Assembly (NCBI GenBank): GCA_039881145.1
Contig: JAYKKI010000004.1
Coordinates: 46,224,001 to 46,288,000, forward strand
Origin: Druceiella hillmani
Taxonomy: Eukaryota; Arthropoda; Insecta; Lepidoptera; Hepialidae
Length of the DNA stretch: 64,000 nt
Direction: 5' to 3'
Shown here piece after piece: positions 1 to 12,539 of the stretch. The notes beneath the pieces were generated by a model that was not told the DNA's origin, made no database searches, and saw nothing but the letters and a program-made list of their open reading frames with translations. Made by a program: the position numbers and the translations under genes. Numbering within the stretch: position 1 is the first letter of the stretch; each line of letters starts with the position of its first letter.

Positions 1-147
1 GTCTGATATAATACTTCCGAGTTAACGTAAAATGTTTGCGTGTTACATTTTACCCCTAATATAATTAAGCCTATTAATTTCATATGATAGTTCCAGGTCT
101 AGTCAGCGCATAGTGTATCCAATGGTAATCTTGTGTGTTAATTTACA

Positions 148-177
148 AATATATATATATATATTTATATATACATG

Positions 178-225
<48 letters not shown>

Positions 226-231
226 TACATG
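148..231. repeat. AT microsatellite
   Basis: Run of TA dinucleotides interrupted by a few ATAC and ATGT steps. It is simple-sequence DNA with no coding content. Confidence 0.95.
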
Positions 232-500
232 CTGTTTCCGGGTTTGATATTTTGGCCGTTATTCCAACTCTGTTTGTAAAGTGTCTATTGTAATTCGACA
301 TCGCTGAAATTCGTAACATTTAAAGCCGACTAATTTAAAAATTATTAATTGAGTTATCTATTGCACACCTAAAGTTGAAATGTTGAAACATAGATTTGAT
401 AAACATGTGGTATATAATTATAAAATACTATAGATATATCATTTTATATTGGGTAAAATTAAAAGATTAGTGAAATAATATTTTAATAAATTATTACATA

Positions 501-1455
501 TTATATGAATCCGGATATGGCGTTCTCTACTGAGGCTACTTTTCCCCAAGCTTGATTCAGTAACATACCATATCAAATTGCAGCCTAATAATGCGACGAC
601 CTGGGTTTTCTTTATTCCTCAGTCTACAAAACTCGTAGTAATCGGTTTTCAATGGTTTCGAAGCTGTGTGATCCAAAGGCTGTAAATAGTGTGATATATG
701 AGAGGATGATGTCATATTATTTTGCGTAAGTTAACATTGCGACTGAATTGCGATGGGTTGAATGGTCGTCTAGAATTAACAAACTTTTCCAGGAGGTTAT
801 CTTGGAACAAATTGTACTTTTAGCCACTCAAGAATTATCTTAGAAGTTATATAAGCTGATTTCACCGACATAAGACAACTGATTTGGGAGGCATTCCATC
901 CTCATACTCTGGTTCCTTATTTTTACCTTTGTTAACACAGGCGGGCAGCAAAAAAATTCCCTCAGCATTACAACATCCGATATCTATTATTGTTTCTCCT
1001 TTTTTCGTAGAAGTGGTCATGGATACCGCCTTGGACCATTTTCAGCTAGAACATGCCCTGGTCGATTATTCAAGTGAATGCCTGTTTCATCAATATCGAA
1101 AACTGAATTGGGTTTATTCATGAGATCGTTTTCAATCAAAGTCTTCTCGACCAGTTTGAAATATCCTTTCACCTCTGATCTATTAAGAGTCTGAGATCTA
1201 GCAAAGGAAACTCCCACAGATCTTCTTAATGTTATTTCGGGATTTCTCCCCAAAAACGACTAAAGCCAGACGTGACCGGTTTTCTCGGTAATTTTTTAAA
1301 CTTGTGTGGTATTTTTAATTCTTCGGCAACCTGATAAGCGATTTTTCCTACAATAGTCAATGGGAAACGACTCTTTTGGGTTTCTTTTATGTGACGAGAA
1401 ATTTTCGTTTCATTTTCAGTGTCAAACGCATTTTCTGTGCTTTACCACATGTCTT
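501..1455 (-). pseudogene. pogo/Tigger-type DDE transposase relic
   Basis: Decayed transposase of the pogo/Tigger branch of the Tc1-mariner superfamily, which in its active form cuts and pastes DNA in the nucleus. Read on the minus strand from 1455 downward, the family blocks appear in the expected order. First is an HTH/CENP-B-type DNA-binding region (SRHIKETQKSRFPL, then GRNPEITLRRS near 1215-1250). Next is the first catalytic Asp in FDIDETG (about 1081-1110), then CCNAEGIFLLPACV and EYEDGMPPKSVV. The second Asp is in LILDDHSTH, the third in HYLQPLD, and the tail reads WGKVASVENAISGF, ending at a TAA at 501. All three catalytic Asp codons are still visible, but they lie in different frames, with several in-frame stops and frameshifts between blocks. 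The element is therefore dead. I could not delimit terminal inverted repeats. The family call is from remembered motifs and is strong; the subfamily is not resolved. Confidence 0.88.
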
Positions 1456-2159
1456 GAAATAAAACTGTTAATAACGATTATAAAGCAAGTATTGTATTAA
1501 GAGCGTTCTCTATATCCTTATGCACATGTGAAAGCTGCATATTTAAAGATAAGAAGTATTTCTATGAAATTTTGTTCGGTTAAAATAATATTAAATTAAC
1601 AAAATTTAATATTAAACTACTAACCGAAAAATTAAAAATAATCTAATTTGTTATATCGGGTGGAGATTTAGAGTAGGATCAACGCGCAGTAAAAAAGCAA
1701 AAGGATTAAAGGACAGGGACATGAAAGGTATGAATTGTGTGGGAAGGTAAAAAAATATAATTATTAGACAATATATATAGATTATAAAAATAATACATAA
1801 ATACAAATGCTTTTGCGGTAATAAATGGTACATAATGTAATAGACATATTTGTTTGGTTAATAAATAATCAGCGTTTTTTCGATAATTATCTAGAAAATA
1901 TGGAAACGTTCTAAAGCTTCAATAATCGAAGATATATAAAGAGAGTGTCACTCTCTCACTGATTCAGTAGTAACAAGGATGCTGCACCGTTAACATGCAT
2001 ACAATATTGATGACATTATGATGCATGCGAGGTACTGTCTACGATCACTAATCTGGTCACTCTGCTACCGAAGCTACGCGTAACAAATACAAACGCGTAG
2101 CTCCTGAAGCATATCTGAAGCTGCTGCAAAACGATGGTACTAGTGGTTTTGCAACGGCG

Positions 2160-2525
2160 ATTCCCTAAGTGATTTACAAAGCTCTAGTTGATTGGTGGAT
2201 TTGGATAGCGACAGTTACAATTGTTAATTGAAGAAGACAATCGATTAACGATACGCTGGCTAGCAACTGAGTTCGGGTGCTCCCACGGAACTACAGAGAA
2301 TCATTGAAATTGAATTTTGGTCTGACAGAGATCCCTCAACCAACCTGTTCCCCAGAACTTGCACCCACTAGTTATTGTTTATTTAGATCACTCAGCAACG
2401 TCTTATGCGTAAAAAAACTTGGATGATGAAAATTACCTAGAATAGTTCGTAGATTCTTTTTTCATTCCAAGCCAGATTAATTTAACACAGATGCTATCCA
2501 CTCGTTTCCAGCGCCTTGGAGGTAT
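2160..2525 (+). pseudogene. internally deleted mariner transposase relic
   Basis: Two mariner transposase blocks lie next to each other with the middle missing. The first (about 2240-2306) reads LTIRWLATEFGCSHGTTENH, the second helix-turn-helix of mariner transposases. The second (from 2345) reads CSPELAPTSYCLFRSL, equivalent to the family's SPDLAPSDYHLFRSL. It is followed by the C-terminal part ending in MLSTRFQRLGG (family pattern LPERWQK). The catalytic core carrying the first and second Asp is absent between about 2310 and 2340, so this is an internal deletion derivative. The third catalytic Asp is replaced by Ser in PTSY. Frameshifts and stops occur near 2430. Sequence upstream to about 1960 may belong to the same element, but I could not match it. 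Confidence 0.75.
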
Positions 2526-2585
2526 GTAATACAAAGCTATGATGATTCATACATACATATGGTGAACTCGTTACTATAAGAGCAA

Positions 2586-2745
2586 TTTTTTACAGCCAAC
2601 CAGAACATCAGTCCAGCTCCGCTCGAAGAGCGGCCGAGAATCGAACCCGGGTCCCCGCGGTGCGCCTCACAGTCAAAGTTTGCATACCTTGTGATCAAAC
2701 CAATACTCCATGGTGACGACTCATTACTTATTAGCCAGCCCAATA
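2586..2745 (-). repeat. tRNA-like, probable SINE fragment
   Basis: On the minus strand there is a pol III B-box-like sequence GGTTCGATTC (2638-2647) inside a GC-rich block. It is preceded by a tRNA-like order: a D-arm-like TGATCACAAGG, an anticodon-arm-like GACTGTGAGGCGC and a GGGACCC T-arm entry. The A box is poor and no cloverleaf closes cleanly, so a functional tRNA gene is unlikely. A tRNA-derived SINE head or tRNA pseudogene fits better. I infer this from the box motifs only. Confidence 0.5.
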
Positions 2746-4165
2746 CTATGTGCCATTAAAAGTTTATGTATCCTAAGTCTATATGGGACCCTCGTAGCGC
2801 GTGTTTTACTCATGCTTAAGAGGTTTACTTTATTTTAGATCGAAAGTGAAACGTGAGGAAAAGAGCGGGATGATAATTCAGACGACTTCTTGATAAACGG
2901 ACAATTAAAATCTGGTGTCGGAATTGAGTTTGTTCCATAAATTTGCAGAATGAACACTAAAATAATGTCCATTGAAAGAGGTGGTATGTTCGGAGGAGAA
3001 GCGTGAAAATATTCTCAGAGTCCCATAGCTTTCCGGTAAATTTTACCTAACCTAGTTTTCCTCAATAACTATAGAGATACTTTACATGAAACTTTGAAAA
3101 AATGCTTCTGAAATTTCTTTCACTTGATATCCCACATAACTTAAAGCAAAAATATTTTTATACCAACCACTCCCCCAAAATTCTTAATAATTTTTTTAAG
3201 GATGAGATCTTGAAAACTGAAAAAGTTAAATCTAACGAGGTTCAGTTAATCGATATATCCCTAGCTCAACTTTACGTTACGTTTACAGGTAAATATTCAA
3301 TGAAATAAAAGAGATCAGCCACATTGGAAACTTAACTTCTCCAATTACTTCCTGAGTAAATTACAAGTTGTGCAAGCTGAGTAAATTACAAGTTGTGTGT
3401 ATGTTCAGGAAAGTAAATATACCATAGACTTAATTTACTATGAATAGACGAACACTTTCGACTTGCCTGGCATCACCGAAATTGAATTACCCATGTGTGC
3501 GTAATTGCACATATGGGTGTTTTAGTGATGGCGATATTGTACCGATAATATAAAAATAAAGAGGCACGTATTTGATAAAATTTGACAATGGCATCGTCAT
3601 CATAAACTTTAACAAGTCAAAACATAACAAGTCTAAAATATTTATACGTAGACTACATTCAAAAAGCCCACTTGCAATTTCTAAATTTGTATAAGCCGGT
3701 GGTTCTATGGGTGGTTTTAATAATAACCCAACGATCAAACAATTTATATCTAGGCACAAGATTACATTGTCATATAGCGTTATAATTGAGTGAGTTTGCC
3801 GAATATATAGGTGGATACGTGTTTAAAAAAATAAGAAAATATATACATTGCAAAGCAAATATATGCATTGCATTATATAAATTCCTTGGTACAATGACCA
3901 ATTAATGAGTCATTTATAAGTCGTAAAGATTTCACAAAATAAGGTAAGGGCTTTTTGAATTATCCGTCAAAAGATACATTTGGTATATGTCTGAAAACTT
4001 TGGTAAGAAGACTTTTAGTAAAATGATTTAGAAATTATGCAATTTATTTACACTGACATTTTTTTTGATAATTTAATCATTCATATGAGCTGGGCTTTCT
4101 TCATAGCCATATATAAAATATATGATTGAAAATAATTTGACAATAAGGTTAAGATATGAAACAAC
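2746..4165. other. AT-rich stretch with one short tandem duplication
   Basis: No recognisable gene. A 21-bp unit beginning CTGAGTAAATTACAAGTTG occurs twice with a 25-bp period (3352-3372 and 3377-3397). The open frames at 3102-3308 (plus) and 3487-3759 (minus) match no family I know and look like chance frames. Confidence 0.6.
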
Positions 4166-4169
4166 TTTA

Positions 4170-4500
4170 AAAATTTTATCAAAAGAAACTGAGAAAACAT
4201 TTGAATAAAAAAAAGCCCATAATTATATTACACATGTTAATATTTGAAGCGATACCGTTAAATGTAATTGGTGACATGTGGTGTCAAACAGTAAATTAAG
4301 GCACATTTTCAATAAATTTGGCTTTTGGGAAGCCATAAAACTTCTTCCTGGAAAGAAACCAGCTGGAAGATTCCAAAAGCTATTCACAGCCACAACCATA
4401 AATACAAGAACTAGATTTGTAATTTCTGATTCGTCTCCATGCAAATCATAGTGTATATTAAGGGTCGGATGTATGCGATGAAATATTTCGTTTTCCACTA
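4170..4500 (-). pseudogene. P-element/THAP9-type transposase fragment
   Basis: A 91-codon minus-strand frame (4498-4223) contains LVLVFMVVAVNSFWNLPAGF (about 4350-4412), followed by a basic segment and KPNLLKMCLNLLFDT. This order is that of the RNase-H-like region of P-element and THAP9-type transposases. There, a LVFMV...N..WK.P.G.F strand is followed by a helix with NLV..CL..L and then a TFDG..N.. block. After a frameshift near 4245 the continuation ASNINMCN fits that last block. The THAP zinc finger, the start and the C-terminal part were not found, so this is an isolated exon-sized relic. It is not adjacent in frame to anything else. A GC-rich run just upstream (4500-4545) may be a remnant of the same insertion. 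Confidence 0.65.
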
Positions 4501-4545
4501 ATACACACGCGCACGCACCGGCACCGGCGGTGCTGTGTGACTCTT
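4500..4545. repeat. GC-rich small inverted repeat
   Basis: A GC-rich patch in AT-rich surroundings containing GCACCG-G-CGGTGC, flanked by CACAC and GTGTG. It can form a short GC hairpin. Its function is unknown, and it lies immediately outside the P-type transposase fragment. Confidence 0.5.
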
Positions 4546-4559
4546 AGTAGTGTGTGTTA

Positions 4560-7500
4560 CACGAACACGTTCGGCACAATGGGATCGATTGAGACGCTTT
4601 TTAGACTCATTATTAAAGTATATCCGAGCATGATTCCTCTGTTATAATGTCTTTGTAAATCTCTTGATCGGAATACGATTTAACCTCGAATATGGTTTAG
4701 GTTGGTTTTTGATTGAATTTGGGGAATTCCAAAATCAAAAAGTGTTGCACATAATTTGTGTAACTATTTTTTATGTATAATCTTTTTGTAAATTAGTGTG
4801 GCAAGCATATACTAAGATAAAAATAAAATCCATAAAAATGTGCAAATTATGATAAAAAAAATTTTAAATTCTTCTTTTCTTTGCAAATTGTAATATTTAG
4901 GTATTAAATATGAAGATACTAAAATTGGCCAATTGTTTCGTGTACTTATTGACTGATTCTTACTGTATATTGTAGACAAAAAGCAGCATAAAAATTATGG
5001 TTATAAGTAATAAAATTATAACAGAGCGAATTTTACACATTGAAAATATTTTAAAGGAGTGATTAATTTAGCGTGTATAATGATATTATAGGCCAGAAAA
5101 ACTTTGTTTAGAATTTTCGTGCTAAAATTTTATACTCGTGAGCAACATATAAAAGAAAAAAAATCCTAATTACACGCAAACGAAGTCTTAGGGATATCTA
5201 ATATAAATTAATGTTATACAATACGAAGTAATGTTAAAATAATAAAACTACGTAAGAAAGAAAACTTAAAAATTTATTTGTAAATAAGAAAAAAATAAAA
5301 CCTGTAAATGTTTAAATTAAAAATATTTCAAAAAATTATTAAAAATGAAAAGCCTATATAATGTCTCCATTACGATGTTTCGTGAAAGAGTCGGATAACA
5401 AGCGTCTTATAGCTTTTAATTTCGGCTGCACGTTTAATAAAGTTTTGTTATTTTATTTTATTATATTAATTAGTTTAGCTTATCTAAGCGATGTCCGTCT
5501 GATATAACTTGTATAAATTTAATATAGGATTAATTCTTAAATGTACCTACCAAAACTTTGACATTGTCGAAGCTCACCTAACAAGAAATTAATAAAAAAA
5601 ATAGTTTCCGGTCTTGGAGTAGTAAAAGAACGTCAAATTGAAAATTTATATAAAGCTTTAATGACAGTAAAGCTAACATCGACGGAAAATGAACGAGTTT
5701 TCTTGTTATGTGGAAACTTTGTAACGAGGATAAAGAAGCGATTATTAGATAATGCCGTTAATGCTCTGTGTTTTTAAAACCATATTTCGTTACAAATTAA
5801 AAGATTAGTGGTTGAAGCCGTTTCCTGTGCTACCTATAAGCTAATTTACTTATAAGTTCTTATTGTTTTTTATTTATATAATTAAAAGACCGTATAGTCA
5901 TAAGTTTTGTTGACAGATTAATTGATTTTGAATCTAGTTCCTGTTACTTTAGTTGATTTTTATATTGAACATATGATTTTTTTTAAATAAAAAACTGAGA
6001 CCAAAAGTTTTACTTACTTATAAGAAGAAACCTAGTGTATGTAACTTTAATTTAAAAATTGTTTTTATTAAGATATTTCAGGTACCCACTGTTGGTTTAA
6101 ATAATAGAATGCGTGATTAATATTTTCACTTGCCTCAGGAAGAAAGTTAAGACAAATATTTAAAGTACGTAAGTACTTTAAATATTTATAATATCGTAAT
6201 CATATAAGGATAAGTTTTAAAGATGTGATTAATCATTTTTAAGTTGATTAATTATCCATGATATGGACGATCGGTAATTGAGTCCATCTCGTACTTAATT
6301 GATTTTTTTATTAGGGAAATCACATATTCTTTGACATAATATCCTTTTTTGGATATATGCATTTTTATTTTTAACAAGTTTTCTTTTTCTGCATATATTT
6401 AGTGATTCAAATACATTAGTTTTTGTGTGTTTTTTTTGCATTACCTCGAACTTATTTTGGCACTTAAATGTGGATACTAACGTAAATGTATATTTTTGCT
6501 TCTTTCGTATATTTTGTTTCTCACTATTTTCCTAAAATATATATTTGGGCAATATCATGCCATCAAGTTTTTAACCAATTTTTGGTAAGTGAAACTATTT
6601 ACAAGGTTTGATAACTAGCAGTACTAATGCATCTACCCTCGATACTATTATTTATTTACAATTTGCCAGATACAAATCTTATTTATCCCACCTTCATTTA
6701 TGGAAACCCTAAAATACTTAAATAAATTGAATAGAAATAATTTCCACGTTTAAATAAATAAATATGACGACAAATTTTCAATAACCTATCCCATTTTCTT
6801 CCGTAAAACTGGATATTTTGATAAATATTTAAAAAATATCCACGCTATTTAAACGTTTATTAATTCAACCATTCAGTTCGATACCATTTTTTTAACCGCG
6901 CTTTATAAACCGAATGAAATATTAATGATTAAAAAATATATAATTTAATATATCGTAACTATATTATATCATGTGATTTATTGTTTTTTGTTGTTACCGA
7001 AAACTATTCGAGGCCCAACAAATAAAGGGGTTATTTTTTCCATAAATAAATGTTTTTTGTTAGTCTCACTTTGAGTTTTATCTGATCATTATATCGTTAT
7101 TATAAATTAAAGAATTAAGAAATATTTAAAAATGAATACGAATATAAATGACTTTGAAAGAGTAAATTAATTCAAAAACGGTAAAAATTGCCCAAAATTA
7201 AAAACAAATTGCAGAACAAAATTTTTTACACTTTTTTATATCACAAAACAAAATTTCTTTGAAGGCGATTCGGATAATGTTTATCCAGTTCTTCAGTTTT
7301 TCTAATTAATACTATTAGATTATTCAATTCGTAAAAAGACAACGATATCGACGGGATATAGACAAAAATTTTAAAATGCTTAATGCTAACTCACCATTAT
7401 TTTATACACTTGAAATTGATACCAAAAGACCTTAATTTTTTTTTCAGAGTTCCATTCCACTCACCAAAACTGTCGCGTAAATAGAAAATCTAATTTTTTT

Positions 7501-8266
7501 TTACGGATATTCTGCTACAGAAAACATTTCCACCGACTCACCGGACCCAAAAAAAGATCCGCGACACTTAGTTCGTTCCTGCAGCATAACAAGTGAAATT
7601 GTCATTTCTCTAACTGAATGTTTAATTGCGATTTTAAATTTATCTATCCATTGAACAGTCAGAAAAATTTCCCAAGTAAAGACAGAAGCACATCATGGTT
7701 ACGCAAAACTACTTAATGCTAATAAAATAAAAAATTAAACTGTAAAATTCAATAGTGTTCCATTAAATGGACTAAAATATTTATTATCTAAGATTACTGT
7801 GTAAATTGGTTAGTAACCACAAATTATATAATTTTTCTTTACATACGTACATACTCGTTGCGTATATAGAACCTTAATATAAATGTGCACGAATTAATAA
7901 AAACTTGATGTGGCTTTCAACTTTCGATAATTGATAATAGTTCAAGAACTTTTTGAAACATATAATTTTATGAGCGCAATCTTAACCTTGATAACATTTG
8001 TTTATTGCTGAGTTTCGTTATAACGTTTTAGTTCCGAAAATGTTTGATTCATCATGAAATACCATAACAACGTATCGTGTTATAAAGAAGTGAAAATTTA
8101 TCGTCATACCAAATAATTTGGACCTGTATAGATTGTTACATCAAACACGTTCAACAATTTTATGATTTGACCATCATGTTTTTGTATATTAACATATATT
8201 TTCTCTTTTAATCCTAATGCTTAATATTATCGTATTCTTATTAAATTCAATTATTTTCAATCATAC
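4560..8266. other. AT-rich gene-free stretch
   Basis: I find no transposon motif, exon or long frame here. The only structured item is the hairpin at 6154-6187, listed separately. Homopolymer A and T runs and scattered ATTAAT-type words dominate. Confidence 0.6.
6154..6187. repeat. perfect 15-bp hairpin with GTAA loop
   Basis: AAATATTTAAAGTAC (6154-6168) is followed by GTAA and then the exact reverse complement (6173-6187). In RNA the loop would be GUAA, a GNRA tetraloop. No poly-T terminator, gene or known regulatory context is visible nearby. Confidence 0.8.
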
Positions 8267-8890
8267 ATATTTTTAATAATATTATATATAGTATATCATG
8301 TGTAGTTTAAAGCTACCACCTTAATCTTATTCGAAATGCATTAATATTGCTTTCATAAAAAAATACCAACAGAACTATCTAGGCAAAAGTAAATCAATTT
8401 TAATCCATAAAATTAACAAAGACGCGATAAAAGCTTTACTACATGAATTATTTAAATTATATTTTAATATAAAACGCATTGCTGGTAACTCTCAAAGTGA
8501 CCAGTGGTACGTTTTACAGTACACAATTTTAAAGTAAAGTTATTTATCCAATCTCTGAAAAAAAATTAAACGCTCTAAAGATGTCTTCAGTCATTCAAAA
8601 TTCAAGCAACTTTTAGTTGCGATTTATCGCCCGCGTTTATACTTTTTTTGCGTATGAAAATCTCGTTGTGCGTGTTTGCCCGAAATTTGGGTATTATGGT
8701 AATATAATATTAAGCCACATGCGATCGGAATGAAACAGCTATGACACAAAAATTTCAAGGATGAGGGTTTTATGACTAAATACTCATGCTAATCCTCGGC
8801 CTAACCACACTTTATAACAGGCCGACCACACACCAACCAGCAATTTGAAGTAGAGAGAACTCCATCATTTTCCAAGCTCAGGTCCATGAG
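8267..8890 (+). repeat. duplication cluster copy A
   Basis: First of four same-orientation copies of an unrecognised sequence; the anchor CTCTGAAA is at 8553. It shares with copy B the start ATATTTTTAATAATATTA, the block TTTAAAGCTACCACC, the central TTTTAGTTGCGATT and the end TTTCCAAGCTCAG. Frames that are open in copy B are closed here, so the shared sequence is probably non-coding or decayed. Confidence 0.8.
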
Positions 8891-9735
8891 TGGCGAATGT
8901 GATTTATTATAGGAAAGGATAAGCATGTAATTGCTACGTCATTATCATAACAATGAGCTTTGGTTGAGAAGCCGAGTGGCGCAGAGATTGATTAGAAAAT
9001 TTGGAAGCAAACGATTGAATACTTTACTAGATGTTATGTACATCGGGGAGAAAAACATAGTTTTCTGTTGTTCCCTAAGAGACTATTATATTTTCCAGCA
9101 AAAAAAATGTATCGTCCTAACTTTGACCTCAAGTGAATGTCCCATACTGCGTGCTTTTGCCATTGATACAACTTAATTTATATTATAGATTCAACAGTGC
9201 CTTTATTCGTTGGTACATTTCTTACCACGCTCATCCACTATTTGAGTAATCGTTTCTTTTACATACGTATCATATTACAAACTAATACGTAGAATAGTCA
9301 TATGATGAAAAATCAAATGATTCCTTTGGGGTGACAAAAATTAGTTTCTGTTCCTCTTATATTGTGTTACTTTGATCTAACATTTATTTATCGAACTATG
9401 CAGTTTATATTCAATGACGAACAGTTGCGAAAGCTTCTTTGTAATCAGTATTATCGTAAAAATTCAATACATGCATACATCTCGTAACCCAGTAAACATT
9501 GTATGAAACAGAAATTTCTCATTATCCAATGCGAGGAAAACAACTAGTTATTATTATTGTGATTTCTGTTAATATAATTTTACGAAAATTCTTTATTCCA
9601 CAAGGCAGTGGATAATTTTCTTGCAGCATTGTTTTGATATGTTGTTACTGAGTTTTACTTCAGAAACGGAGACTTATCGTATTTTAGGATGACGTGTCGT
9701 TGACAGGAAATATTTATAATCAACATCTCATGTAT

Positions 9736-10368
9736 ATATTTTTAATAATATTATATATAGTTTATCATGTTTAGTTTAAAGCTACCACCTCAATCTTATT
9801 CGAAATGGATTATTGTTGATTTCATACCTTACTATCTCAGAAAAACATTAACAGACATACATAAAAAATACGAACAGAACTATCTAGGCAAAATTAAAAC
9901 CATTTCAGTGCATCGAAATAACAGAGACGAGATAAAAGCTTTACAGTAAGCACAATTTTTAAAGTGGAGTTATTTATCTGAGCTCTGAAAAAAAATTAAT
10001 CGCTCTAAAGATGCCTTCAGTTATTCAAAACGAAATCTATTTTGTAAAAATTAACATACATTCAAGCAACTTTTAGTTGCGATTCATCGTCCCTGTTCAT
10101 ACCTTTTTTGCGTATGATAATCTCATTGTGCGTGTTTGCCTGAAATTTGGGTATTATGTTAATGTAATATTAAGCAGCATGCGATCGGACTGAAACAGCT
10201 ATAAAAGGAAGCAAAAATTTCAAGGACGAGGGCTTTATGACTGAATATTTATGCTAATCTTAGGTCTAACCACACTTTATAACAGGCCGCCCACATACCA
10301 ACCAATAATTTGAAGTAGGGACAACTCACTCATAACCCCACATTTTCCAAGCTCAGATTCATGGGTTT
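9736..10368 (+). repeat. duplication cluster copy B
   Basis: Closest relative of copy A and nearly the same length, collinear over the whole block, with the anchor CTCTGAAA at 9983. It contains a 60-codon frame (9767-9949) that is not preserved in copies A or C, which argues against coding. A TATA-like TATAAAAGGAAG at about 10201 is in copy B but not in A. The 48-bp minisatellite begins about 60 bp downstream. Confidence 0.8.
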
Positions 10369-10429
10369 ATATTTTTGTTATGTCCATTAACCACAGTATA
10401 ATAGTCCCTAGAATTTTGAACTAAAGTGC

Positions 10430-10985
10430 ATAAAATGTTTTATGCAGAAAAAATTTATAATACTTACTTTAATGGCAGGTAGATGCTTAGGAATAATTGA
10501 TAACGCTTAGTATAATGGCAAGTTCATGCTTTATGTAGAATTAATTGATAATGCTTAGTAAAATTGTAAGTAGATGCTTTATAAAGAAATAATTTAAAAT
10601 TCTTAGAACAATGGCAAATAAATGCTTTATGTCGAAATAATTGATAATTTTTAAATATAATCGCAAGTAGATGCTTTATGTAGAAATGATTTATAACGCT
10701 TAGTAAAATCGCAATAGATGCTTATGTATAAATTATTGATAATACTTAATTTAATCGCAAGTAGATGCGTCGTGTAGCAATTATTGAAACTGCTTAGTAA
10801 AATCGCAAGTAGAAGCTTTATGTAGAAATGATTGATAATTGTTAAACACAATCACAAGTAGATGCTTTATGTAAAAAAAATTGGTAATGCTTATTATATC
10901 GTCGCAGCAGAGGTTTTAAATAGAAATGTTTAATAATGCTTATTAAATACACGAGATATTTCATCAGAAAATAATTGATAAAACT
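10430..10985. repeat. ~48-bp minisatellite, about 11 units
   Basis: Degenerate tandem repeat whose units contain GCAAGTAGATGCTTTATG, then an AAATAATTGATAAT-like half and GCTTAGTAAAAT. The AGATG landmark recurs at 10481, 10524, 10572, 10620, 10669, 10716, 10763, 10811, 10860, 10909 and about 10954. Spacing is 43-49 bp, mostly 47-49. The indels break any frame, so it is not a protein repeat. Confidence 0.9.
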
Positions 10986-11019
10986 TATCGTATTCTACTC
11001 TCGATACCGACTTTGCTGG

Positions 11020-11240
11020 AAACAAATTTAAAAAAAAATTATTTTTCCAATAAACGAACCATTCACGATTACAAAAGTTTTATTCGGGTTTCGAAGAAAG
11101 AGAAAAGCACGCAAGTCCTTCATAATGTACATCTGTTGAAATCTACACGTGTGTGAAACATTCTAGGAGCATCGTGTCTTTATCTATTTGTATCTTCTCC
11201 TACCTAGGCAACCATAACGATACGCAACACATGTCACTAT
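11020..11240 (+). repeat. second duplicated block, copy 1
   Basis: Shares ordered blocks with 14515-14735: TTTTTCAATAAA-like, ACCATTMACGA, a CACGTGYG-containing stretch, AACATT, TCTCTATTTATT-like and CTAGGCAA/ATAGGCAA. Weaker similarity continues to about 11400, around ATTATTGTATAATAATT, against 14885-14930. Confidence 0.6.
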
Positions 11241-12539
11241 TGACTTTTGAATAGTCTTCCTTCCTTCATATAAACTAAGACTCACTTACATATTTAAATG
11301 TTGTTAGGTTTTTCATATTAGCTTTGATAATAAGTTCTATTAATGCACCAACCGCAATAGTATTATTGTATAATAATTAATTCTGGTATTGTTCAAAGGA
11401 AGTTAGCATTTAAATATTTAAATTCGATTAATTAATCATTTTAATCATTCCAGCTCCATTTGTATAAACATTTACAAATTAATTGAACAAATATAAGAAT
11501 ATTTCAAATGGATTTCTAGCTGAAAATATCTAAGTTGGTAAGCGCAATCAATTTTGGAAATGTAATAATTGTTATAATTCATGTTTTTTAAGAATATACT
11601 AACAATTTTCGAAATCCCTAATTGTAAGAGAGCAATCTTAACTACTTTTTCTGCGTCTACAAGCTGGTTCAGGTACCTTGGTTGATTTATTGCAGTAGTT
11701 TTAATTAATCACCTTTAGTTTTTTATTCCTGTTATTTGGTACCATAATGTATCCATACTTGTAAGTCGACATTTACTCTTTTAATATGTTCTAAAGTATC
11801 ATCGTGCGTAGGTACCAAAGAGTAGGTGAACACAACCCTTTTAAGATTTAGTAAACAAACTAAAATATTTGTATATTTAGAATTTTATGACTCAACAAAT
11901 TGTTATTCAATCTTATTCATTTTCGCAGCGTTTAAATCTACGAAAATCATAACATCTTTTTGCAAATTTGGACACTTTTTTCAAATTTATAAATTGTATA
12001 TTAAAAATAATTGTATATGAAAGTAAATATTTTTTTTAAACTTCGATCTATAACTTCAAGGAAGAATGAACTGTAGAAGTACATTTAAAATAAATTAAAA
12101 AATAACGCTCCACGTCGACTTCAAAACAAAAATAAACTACTGATAACGTTAGTAAATAACTGCTACTCGGCATTTACTCATTTACGAGTATAGTTCTACA
12201 TGCCTTTCAAAGATTTATGCAGCCCCTTATTATTAAACAATTTGAAAGAAAGTAAAATTAATACAATGACATATTTATACTATTCCGTTTAAAGTCATTT
12301 GCACGGAATGATGTTTAAAAAATCACTATCGGCACTTTTAAGGACAAATTTATATTTTTGATCATAGAAAATTTATAAAAAAAAAACAATTCCAAATCCA
12401 TGCAGTACAATGGAGTTCCAAGGTATAGATTTATTTGCATTCGAATACAATTCTCACACGTAACCTCATTCGATTCTTATTAATCACTCATTTTCATGTG
12501 TTTGTATTCCTTACAATAAGTATTTGGAATTTAAATCTG

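Noticed and set aside
1651..1833. 60-codon minus-strand frame
   Set aside because: AT-driven low-complexity composition and no match; not part of the neighbouring pogo relic.
8955..9000. GCCGAGTGGCGCAG, resembling a tRNA A box
   Set aside because: No B box lies at the required distance and no tRNA fold is possible.
9767..9949. 60-codon frame in cluster copy B
   Set aside because: The equivalent sequence in copies A and C has early stops and frameshifts, so the frame is not conserved.
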